In this document: positions 1-5,331 of the stretch, piece by piece
Layout of the letters: every line of letters starts with the position of its first letter
Numbering within the stretch: the first letter of the stretch is position 1
From: Flavobacterium psychrophilum
Lineage (GTDB): Bacteria; Bacteroidota; Bacteroidia; Flavobacteriales; Flavobacteriaceae
Direction: 5' to 3'
Assembly (NCBI GenBank): GCA_945907225.1
Contig: CAMDSN010000076.1
Span: 1 to 7,585 of the forward strand
DNA length: 7,585 nt
Program-made: the position numbers and the translations under genes
Notes under the pieces: generated by a model
Database searches by the model: none
The model's input: the letters and a program-made list of their open reading frames with translations, nothing else
Told to the model about the DNA's origin: nothing

Positions 1-125
1 ATTAGGATGTGATGCACTTCGTATCCTAAGTCGTCTAACATAAAACTTAACAAACTAGAAAAACGCTCGGCACCCCCAATACCTAAAGATGCGGAAACTA
101 TAGCAATTTTGTTGTTGTTTTTCAT
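1..125 (-). CDS. Glycosyltransferase, GT4-like, N-terminal fragment (3' end outside window)
   Basis: The first 41 codons of a minus-strand gene are visible, starting at an ATG at 125 and running off the left edge. The peptide begins MKNNNKIAIVSASLGIGGAE and continues RFSSLLSFMLDDLGYEVHHIL. A hydrophobic first beta strand (IAIVSASL), a glycine-rich loop GIGGAER, a helix, and then the second strand (YEVHHIL) form the usual opening of a GT-B fold family 4 glycosyltransferase; GGAER is especially typical of enzymes acting on lipid-linked or nucleotide-sugar substrates in polysaccharide assembly. It diverges from the glycosyltransferase starting at 159. The ATG is the natural start because the hydrophobic strand follows a short basic/Asn leader and a TATATTTG box lies 19 bp upstream. 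Family membership is inferred from about 40 residues only; sugar specificity cannot be said. Confidence 0.8.
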   Translation of the reverse strand, partial: MKNNNKIAIVSASLGIGGAERFSSLLSFMLDDLGYEVHHIL

Positions 126-161
126 TTCTTACTTATATTGCGTCAAATATAGCAAGAAATG
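123..161. repeat. Imperfect palindrome spanning both divergent start codons
   Basis: The divergent start region is an imperfect dyad. CATTTCTT at 123-130 is the exact reverse complement of AAGAAATG at 154-161, so each arm contains a start codon and its AAGAA leader. The inner arms (CTTATATT at 132-139 and AAATATAG at 145-152) are also nearly complementary if one base is bulged, around a centre GCGTC at 140-144. Seen directly. Whether it acts as an operator or only reflects two similar A-rich leaders is unknown. Confidence 0.6.
144..151 (-). promoter_or_regulatory. Bacteroidota-type -7 box, TATATTTG
   Basis: On the minus strand the sequence reads TATATTTG, an exact match to the Bacteroidota primary-sigma -7 consensus TAnnTTTG. 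It would start transcription about 10-15 nt before the ATG at 125. I find no clear TTG -33 element 17-23 bp upstream, where the sequence is already the coding start of the divergent gene, so the assignment rests on the -7 box alone. Confidence 0.4.
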
Positions 162-1295
162 AAGATTTTACTTATTGGAGAATACAGCAGATTGCACAAT
201 TCTTTAAAAGAAGGTTTGCAAAAACTTGGACACGAGGTAACTATTCTTGGATTTAAAGACGGTTTTAAAGATTATCCTGTAGATTTTCCTTTGGTAAAAA
301 AATGGGATGCTGGTTTCAAAAAAAAAATAAAACTAGCGCTTTTGATCCTAACTGGTTTTGATATTTCATCTTACTTTACTTATTGTCAGTTCAAAAAAAA
401 TAGAAAACTTTTTCAAGATTTTGATGTAGTCCAGTTAATTAATGAAAATAGTTTTTTTTGTGATTATAGATATGAAAAAAAAATATTGGGTTTCCTTTTC
501 AGAAACAACAAAAAAGTCTTCTTGCTTTCGGCAGGGGATGATTATATGTATGTGAAATACAATTTTGAGCATCCAGAAAACCCCTCTATAATTCAACCGT
601 ATCGCGACGGGAAAATTCCAGACAAAGAATTTTCAAATGTCTTGAAATATAGAAGACCTGCTTTTAAAAAACTACATCAATATATTCAAAAGAATATCAG
701 AGGAGTCATTGCAACAGATATTGATTATCACATTCCAATGCTAAATAAAGACAAGTATATTGGTTTAATTCCGAGTCCGATGAATCTTGATAATTTCCCT
801 AAAGAAGCTATAAATATAAACGAAGAGATAATTATATTCCATGGTATAAATAGAGAAAGTTATTACAAAAAAGGAAATGATTTTTTTGAGATCGCTCTAA
901 TAAAATTAAAACAGAAATTTGGAACAAAAATTAAAATTATTGTAACCGAAAACATTCCTTATGATGAATACACTCGGATTTATAACCAAGCTCACATAAT
1001 TGTAGATCAACTATATGGGCATGATCAAGGGAGTAATGCACTTGAGGCAATGGCCAAAAGTAAAGCCGTTATAACCAATGCAAGTCTATCATTTCAAAAT
1101 CACTATAATTTGACCGAAAAAGTTGCCGTAAACGGTTTGCCCGATGTGGATTATTTGGTAAATGAGATGTCACTTTTAATTGAAAATCCAGATGAAATAA
1201 AAGCAATTGGAAAACGTGCCCGCGCTTTTATAGAAAAGGAACATGATTACAAAGAAGTAGCAAAAAAATATGTTGAATTATGGAGTTCTTTTTAG
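159..1295 (+). CDS. Glycosyltransferase, GT-B fold (378 aa)
   Basis: A probable cytoplasmic glycosyltransferase that transfers a sugar from an activated donor onto a growing surface glycan. The N-terminal half begins MKILLIGEYSRLHNSLKEGL, a Rossmann strand, loop and helix, followed by LGHEVTILGF, typical of GT-B enzymes. The C-terminal half starts near residue 225 (IIIFHGINRESYYKKGNDFF) and carries the donor-binding segment at about 281-299, DQLYGHDQGSNALEAMAKS, with E296 in the place of the conserved donor-site glutamate of retaining GT4 enzymes. It ends with the common helix ARAFIEKEHDYKEVAKKYVELW. The DQ-Y-DQG-NALEAMAKxK pattern recurs in flavobacterial glycosyltransferases. The ATG follows AAGAA directly, and the gene is divergent from another glycosyltransferase. 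Its stop TAG at 1293-1295 overlaps the stop of the convergent flippase gene. Three homopolymer runs (A10, T8, A9) lie in the N-terminal coding part. Donor and acceptor are unknown. Confidence 0.85.
   Translation: MKILLIGEYSRLHNSLKEGLQKLGHEVTILGFKDGFKDYPVDFPLVKKWDAGFKKKIKLALLILTGFDISSYFTYCQFKKNRKLFQDFDVVQLINENSFFCDYRYEKKILGFLFRNNKKVFLLSAGDDYMYVKYNFEHPENPSIIQPYRDGKIPDKEFSNVLKYRRPAFKKLHQYIQKNIRGVIATDIDYHIPMLNKDKYIGLIPSPMNLDNFPKEAININEEIIIFHGINRESYYKKGNDFFEIALIKLKQKFGTKIKIIVTENIPYDEYTRIYNQAHIIVDQLYGHDQGSNALEAMAKSKAVITNASLSFQNHYNLTEKVAVNGLPDVDYLVNEMSLLIENPDEIKAIGKRARAFIEKEHDYKEVAKKYVELWSSF
318..483. repeat. Three homopolymer tracts in the glycosyltransferase gene (A10, T8, A9)
   Basis: A10 at 318-327 (inside the Phe-Lys-Lys-Lys-Ile codons), T8 at 452-459 and A9 at 475-483 all fall within codons 54-109 of the 159-1295 glycosyltransferase. 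The frame is open as sequenced. Such runs are prone to replication or transcriptional slippage, but they also arise easily from Lys/Phe codons in an AT-rich genome. Confidence 0.6.
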
Positions 1296-2560
1296 GAGCT
1301 ATAAAACAGTTTTCTAAACAAGAACAAAACTAAAAGAAAACAAAAAACATTAGTGTAAAAATAGGCTTGTAAAACACCTTCGGTTGCATTTTCCTTAATC
1401 AAATAAAACGAAAGTAAAAAGTACATTGAATTAAAAACTATTTCCACTAAAAAGTAGCGTTTCATCATAGTTTTTACCAGAATTTGAAAACCAAAAGCCA
1501 ACGTCATTATTCTGAAAAAGTCACCTAAAAGTTGCCAAATCAAAACACTCTCGACTTTCGAAAAATCGGGAGTAAATGCCAGTTTCAAAATAATTCCCTT
1601 GGCAATATAAATCACAATCAACATAACCAAAAACAGCGGAACAAAAACTTTGAAATAGGATTTTAACTCCGTTTTAAATTCGCTTTCGGTATGAATTGAT
1701 GCAAGTTTCGGCATATAATATAATGACAATCCTGAACTAAAAAAGATCATATAAAAGCTAGATAGTCTATTGACTGCATCCCAAATACCAGCTTCTTGAA
1801 TAGCGTATTTTTCTACGATCATATTTCTAATAAAAAGTAAAGTCAACGGAGCTATTATTGCAGTTAATAATGCCATAACAGAAAACTTTTTGATGGTATT
1901 AAAGTACTTTTTACTGATTAGTTTTTGAAGATCAAATTTGAAATAATCAGCCTGTCTACTAACAAAAATAAAGGTTACCAAAACCATCAAAACTTCTCCA
2001 ATTGCAACAGACAAAAGTCCGCCAAAAATATTCTTCTTCCAGATTAACAAAGCTGTCAATACAAAAACTAAAACGTTCGAAATTATTTGGATAAGCAGTA
2101 TTCGTTTAAACTTTTCCAAACCATTATAAATAGCTAACCAAAAGCTATTAATAACCATTAAGGGCAGTAACAATCCGAAAAAACGAATCGGAGTTGTATA
2201 GCTATTTGTATAAAATAAAAAGGTGGAAATGGGCGAAGCAAAAAGCAAAACAAACAGAGCTAACGCGGTAGAAATAAATAAAAATATCCAAAAAAAAGTA
2301 GAATAAATAACCGAAAGTTCGCGTTTATCTTCTTTGTTTTCTACAAACAACTTAACGATAGAATTGCTAATACCAAGTGTTGCAACCGATTTTAGCATTA
2401 AAGCGAAATTTCTAAAACTTCCCATCAAAGCCATGCCTGATGTTCCCAAAAACACAGCAATTATTTTTGAAGAAAAAATACCCAAAACAAAACTCAATGC
2501 AACCGAAAAAGAATTCAGCGACAATACTTTTAGTAAGGTATTTTGTTTTAAAATTTTCAA
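1292..2560 (-). CDS. WzxE-like O-antigen/oligosaccharide flippase (422 aa)
   Basis: A polytopic inner-membrane protein of the MOP/polysaccharide-translocase superfamily. It is expected to flip undecaprenyl-diphosphate-linked oligosaccharide units from the cytoplasmic to the periplasmic face. The protein is hydrophobic throughout, with some 12 membrane segments (for example at about 15-37, 86-115, 126-146, 153-173, 180-200, 225-247, 305-328, 348-362, 370-388 and 396-416). It resembles E. coli WzxE over its length, including the N-terminal AVFLGTSGMALMGSFRNF region and, in the second half, AGIWDAVNRLS (257-267) and WQLLGDFFRI (342-351); its length is also right. It starts with TTG at 2560, one base after the TGA of the preceding acetyltransferase gene, and no in-frame Met occurs until residue 43, so TTG is the only sensible start. 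It is the last gene of the minus-strand operon and its TAA (1292-1294) overlaps the stop of the facing glycosyltransferase. The exact glycan carried is not determinable. Confidence 0.9.
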   Translation of the reverse strand: MKILKQNTLLKVLSLNSFSVALSFVLGIFSSKIIAVFLGTSGMALMGSFRNFALMLKSVATLGISNSIVKLFVENKEDKRELSVIYSTFFWIFLFISTALALFVLLFASPISTFLFYTNSYTTPIRFFGLLLPLMVINSFWLAIYNGLEKFKRILLIQIISNVLVFVLTALLIWKKNIFGGLLSVAIGEVLMVLVTFIFVSRQADYFKFDLQKLISKKYFNTIKKFSVMALLTAIIAPLTLLFIRNMIVEKYAIQEAGIWDAVNRLSSFYMIFFSSGLSLYYMPKLASIHTESEFKTELKSYFKVFVPLFLVMLIVIYIAKGIILKLAFTPDFSKVESVLIWQLLGDFFRIMTLAFGFQILVKTMMKRYFLVEIVFNSMYFLLSFYLIKENATEGVLQAYFYTNVFCFLLVLFLFRKLFYSS

Positions 2561-2561
2561 C

Positions 2562-3131
2562 TCAAATATTTCTTATCACTCGAGCCGGATTACCAGCTGC
2601 TATAACATTATCTGGTATTGACTTGGTGACAATAGAACCATTTCCAATAACCGAATTGACGCCTATCGTAACTCCTTTAAGAATGGTAACATTATCACCA
2701 ATAAAAACATTTTCAGAAATAAAAACATCCTTAGATTTTAGGACTTCGTTATGTCTCTTATCTATATCTAGATTATGTCCGTCATTGTCCATAATGGAAC
2801 AATTTATACCAATTAGCACATTGTTTTGGATGGTTATTTTTGAAAAAGCAACAGCAGAAAAGGCATTGTTAATTGACACATAATCGCCAATACAAATTTC
2901 ACTATCTAAATTTCTGGCTTCTAAATAAGCGTAATGCGAATAAAAATGAGGAGAAGCAGTGACACCAATTTGAACATGTTGTCCGAAAGATATTCTACCG
3001 CGGCCTTTCAAAAGTAGCGGATGAAACAGCTTGGCCTTTCCGAAAACCTGATTACAATCAGACAAAAATTTATATTTCCAAAGCCTTGGCATACAGAAAA
3101 TAAAAAAGGCAACTGTATTTAAAAATCTCAT
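2562..3131 (-). CDS. Left-handed beta-helix acyltransferase, WbbJ-like O-acetyltransferase (189 aa)
   Basis: A probable acetyl-CoA-dependent O-acetyltransferase acting on a sugar of the surface glycan. The protein has the hexapeptide-repeat architecture: irregular turns from about residue 45, then regular [LIV]-G-x4 repeats at 138-176 ([20 protein letters not shown] and following). The active-site region is [15 protein letters not shown], with D115, D117 and H119 corresponding to the D-x-D-x-H pattern whose His is the catalytic base in galactoside/maltose O-acetyltransferases. The C-terminus [12 protein letters not shown] is the family signature. The N-terminal 30 residues are hydrophobic and basic ([14 protein letters not shown]), common in cell-wall-associated members and perhaps membrane-touching. 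The ATG at 3131 overlaps the TGA of the aminotransferase by 4 bp, suggesting translational coupling. It could instead N-acetylate the amino sugar made by the neighbouring aminotransferase, as hexapeptide FdtC/QdtC do, but its sequence looks more like the O-acetyl group. Confidence 0.85.
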   Translation of the reverse strand: MRFLNTVAFFIFCMPRLWKYKFLSDCNQVFGKAKLFHPLLLKGRGRISFGQHVQIGVTASPHFYSHYAYLEARNLDSEICIGDYVSINNAFSAVAFSKITIQNNVLIGINCSIMDNDGHNLDIDKRHNEVLKSKDVFISENVFIGDNVTILKGVTIGVNSVIGNGSIVTKSIPDNVIAAGNPARVIRNI

Positions 3132-4246
3132 TTATAACGATTTAAAATTGAAATCACATAATCAACTTCCTCAGAGTTCATTACTGGACTAATTGGTAAA
3201 CTTACTACTTCTTTGTGAATTTTTTCAGTGATTGGAAACGAAAGAGAATTCCAACTTTCAAATGCCTTTTGTTTGTGTGTTGGAATAGGATAATGAATAA
3301 TCGTTTCTATGTTATTTTGATTTAAATAAGCTTGAAATGCAGCTCGGTCTGCTGTTCGAATAACGAACAAATGAAACACATGATTTCTAGATAAATCGTA
3401 TGACGGCAAGATTATTTTATCATTTTTAACTTCAGTTAAATAGCGTCTAGCAATTAATCTTCGCCTTTCATTATCAATGTCTAAATGGGGAAGTTTCACA
3501 TTTAAAAAAGCAGCTTGCAATTCATCCAATCGGGAATTGATACCCATAAAATCATTATAATATTTCTTTCCAGAACCATAGTTCCTTAGTGATTTAATTA
3601 TATTTGCCACATCTGGATTGTTGGTTGTAATGGCACCCCCGTCACCCAATGCTCCTAAATTTTTTCCTGGATAAAAACTAAAAGCCGCAGCATCAGCTAA
3701 ATTTCCGGCTTTCAACTCACCCTCATGAGTAGAACTATGAACCATGGCGCCATGAGCCTGAGCTGCATCTTCAATTACTAGTAAATTATTCTGCTTGGCA
3801 ATATCATTAATTGCTTTCATTTCTGACAATTGCCCATAGAGATGGACCACTAAAATAGCTCTAGACTTTTGGGAAATTTTATTCTGAATTAAATCGGGAT
3901 CAATATTATATGTTTCTAATTTAGGCTCAACCAAAACGGGAATTAAATCGGCCTGCAAAATTGCTAAAATAGATGCAATATAAGTATTGGCGGGAACTAT
4001 AACTTCATCGCCTTTTTTTAATTGTCCGAGTTGTATATAGGCTTTAAAAATTAAAACTAAAGCCTCAAACCCATTGCCCACACCAACACAATATTTCGAT
4101 CCGCAATAATTAGCAAAATTAGTTTCAAATGTCTTGACTTCATCGCCTAAGACAAACCATCCTTTATCTAGAACAGCGTTCATTTTTTGTTGAAATTCGT
4201 TTTGATACTGAAGATTTATTTTCTGTAAATCGAGGAATTTAATCAT
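3128..4246 (-). CDS. FdtB/QdtB-like dTDP-3-keto-6-deoxyhexose aminotransferase (DegT/DnrJ/EryC1/StrS family, 372 aa)
   Basis: A PLP-dependent sugar-nucleotide aminotransferase, fold type I, of normal family length. It would convert a dTDP-3-keto-6-deoxyhexose to the 3-amino sugar (as in dTDP-Fuc3N or dTDP-Qui3N synthesis) with glutamate as amino donor. Visible landmarks are the N-terminal [10 protein letters not shown], the cofactor loop GVGNGFEAL (55-63), [15 protein letters not shown] (82-96), [11 protein letters not shown] (157-167) with D160 contacting the PLP ring nitrogen, and [16 protein letters not shown] (191-206) with K195 as the Schiff-base lysine, then [14 protein letters not shown]. 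The FYPGKNLG signature is typical of the 3-aminotransferase branch (FdtB, QdtB, DesV), whereas WecE/ArnB-like 4-aminotransferases carry a different lysine context. The position of the amino group is therefore an inference from sequence class. The ATG at 4246 overlaps the preceding gene's TGA by 4 bp. No FdtA isomerase or RmlA/RmlB gene is next to it. Confidence 0.87.
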   Translation of the reverse strand: MIKFLDLQKINLQYQNEFQQKMNAVLDKGWFVLGDEVKTFETNFANYCGSKYCVGVGNGFEALVLIFKAYIQLGQLKKGDEVIVPANTYIASILAILQADLIPVLVEPKLETYNIDPDLIQNKISQKSRAILVVHLYGQLSEMKAINDIAKQNNLLVIEDAAQAHGAMVHSSTHEGELKAGNLADAAAFSFYPGKNLGALGDGGAITTNNPDVANIIKSLRNYGSGKKYYNDFMGINSRLDELQAAFLNVKLPHLDIDNERRRLIARRYLTEVKNDKIILPSYDLSRNHVFHLFVIRTADRAAFQAYLNQNNIETIIHYPIPTHKQKAFESWNSLSFPITEKIHKEVVSLPISPVMNSEEVDYVISILNRYK

Positions 4247-5220
4247 ATCATGATATTTTCTAGAAGACTATAATTAGATGTCTTAACTTCGTAAAAACTT
4301 TGAACAGTTGCGCGGGCACCAAAACTCTCTTTCCAAAACAATATTCCTTCATTAATTTTTCGCCCGTTTTCTTCATTCGAAGGACCAAAATCAAAGTAAA
4401 TTTTATCATTAAAAACTTCGCTAATCAGATGATTATAGAGGAAGTCTAAACTTCCCAATTCATTTTTTTGTTTATTACCAGATATGTATTGTGGATGTGC
4501 CACAGTATCAGTTATAAAAACGGTAGTTCCTGCCACAATTTTATCCTCATAATACACATTGAAATGACGAATATTTTCCGGGAATTTTTGATGTAACAGG
4601 GCTATCTCTTGAGCCGTATGCACTGGATTTACCTTATGCTTTTTGTTTAAATTTGGGATCAAAATTTCATTCCAAAATTGTTCAAATCTGGCTTCCTCTT
4701 TAATAACTAAATTATGAATGGCACCTCTTTCAACACATCTGGATCTCGATATAGATAAGGAATTGGGTTTTGACATTTCTATAACGGAGAGTACATCCCG
4801 CCTTGTTAATTTAGCATTTAATAAAAATAAAGTATAATCTATTTCCTCTGAAAAATAAGCAGGATAAATAGCCGGAATTAATTTTAATTGTAAATAGTCT
4901 TTATGATTAGAATGTAAATATGCTAAAACCAATTTGGTAATTGTAATTACTTCCGATAATTTAATGGCGCTACTAAAAACGAAACCTCCATAGGTGAGCC
5001 CTTGGTGAGAATAAATTGTTGAATCAACTTCATTTGCTGGTAAAATCGAAATTAATTTATTGTTTTCAAAGATGAGTAATGAAAAATCCACAAATCTATC
5101 GGAATGATAGTCCATAAAATCACGATGAAATAAAAAAGTTGCGTTTTTGGCTTTACTTATAAAGTCGTTCCAAATAGCATAATCTTCTGAATTATAACGT
5201 CGAACTGAATAGTTTTTCAC
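4243..5220 (-). CDS. FemAB/GNAT-like acyltransferase (325 aa)
   Basis: First gene of the four-gene minus-strand operon. The length and two similar halves fit a duplicated GNAT (FemAB-like) fold. The N-terminal half has [20 protein letters not shown] (26-45) then SHQGLTYGG (71-79). The C-terminal half has [18 protein letters not shown] (219-236), a strand pair with the GNAT-like V-G-T turn, then [13 protein letters not shown] and [18 protein letters not shown] (277-294). I recognise this as a recurrent flavobacterial protein found beside FdtB-type aminotransferases, but I know of no proven function. The operon position suggests it acylates the amino sugar, or attaches an amino acid or acyl group to it; that is inference. 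The GTG at 5220 is chosen because an in-frame TAA lies at 5230-5232, four codons upstream, leaving no ATG. The next gene overlaps its TGA by 4 bp. Confidence 0.75.
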   Translation of the reverse strand: MKNYSVRRYNSEDYAIWNDFISKAKNATFLFHRDFMDYHSDRFVDFSLLIFENNKLISILPANEVDSTIYSHQGLTYGGFVFSSAIKLSEVITITKLVLAYLHSNHKDYLQLKLIPAIYPAYFSEEIDYTLFLLNAKLTRRDVLSVIEMSKPNSLSISRSRCVERGAIHNLVIKEEARFEQFWNEILIPNLNKKHKVNPVHTAQEIALLHQKFPENIRHFNVYYEDKIVAGTTVFITDTVAHPQYISGNKQKNELGSLDFLYNHLISEVFNDKIYFDFGPSNEENGRKINEGILFWKESFGARATVQSFYEVKTSNYSLLENIMI

Positions 5221-5240
5221 AAGTGGTTTTTAAATATGGG

Positions 5241-5311
5241 AAAATTAAACAAATTATTTTACAAAGTTGCGAATGTTAAAAATACAATTTTCAAAAATAT
5301 TGTTTAATTTT
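5241..5311. repeat. Perfect 12-bp inverted repeat in the divergent promoter region
   Basis: AAAATTAAACAA at 5241-5252 and its exact reverse complement TTGTTTAATTTT at 5300-5311 enclose 47 bp. The pairing stops at both ends of the arms. The minus-strand -7 box (5292-5299) directly abuts the right arm on the inside, and the candidate plus-strand -7 overlaps that arm. The arms could be two operator half-sites, recombination sites, or chance in AT-rich DNA. Confidence 0.55.
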
Positions 5312-5321
5312 AGCTTCTCAA
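5292..5321 (-). promoter_or_regulatory. Bacteroidota-type promoter of the glycan operon (TTG-N19-TATTTTTG)
   Basis: On the minus strand TTG at 5321-5319 is followed after 19 bp by TATTTTTG at 5299-5292, an exact match to the -7 consensus TAnnTTTG with spacing in the usual range. Transcription would begin near 5285, giving a leader of about 65 nt before the GTG at 5220. A second TTG (5324-5322) lies directly upstream. Confidence 0.6.
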
Positions 5322-5331
5322 CAAATTTGTA

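Larger units (their letters stand above)
5221..5331. other. Divergent intergenic region between the glycan operon and the T9SS cargo gene
   Basis: This 111-bp AT-rich spacer must hold the promoters of both flanking genes. The minus-strand promoter is convincing (listed separately). For the plus-strand gene the best -7 candidate is TAATTTTA at 5305-5312 (7 of 8 to TAnnTTTG), 19 bp before the TTG start, but I see no TTG -33 element at the right distance. No small ORF, RNA gene or terminator is evident. Confidence 0.6.

Noticed and set aside
1303..1313. AAAACAGTTTT near-palindrome just beyond the convergent stops, considered as a terminator
   Set aside because: The loop would be one base, there is no GC stem, and it lies within the flippase coding region; it does not look like an intrinsic terminator.
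2334..2883. Two overlapping plus-strand ORFs (95 and 147 codons) opposite the flippase and acetyltransferase genes
   Set aside because: They lie antisense to well-supported genes, have low-complexity compositions with no recognisable domain, and the longer one reads through the reverse complement of hexapeptide repeats.
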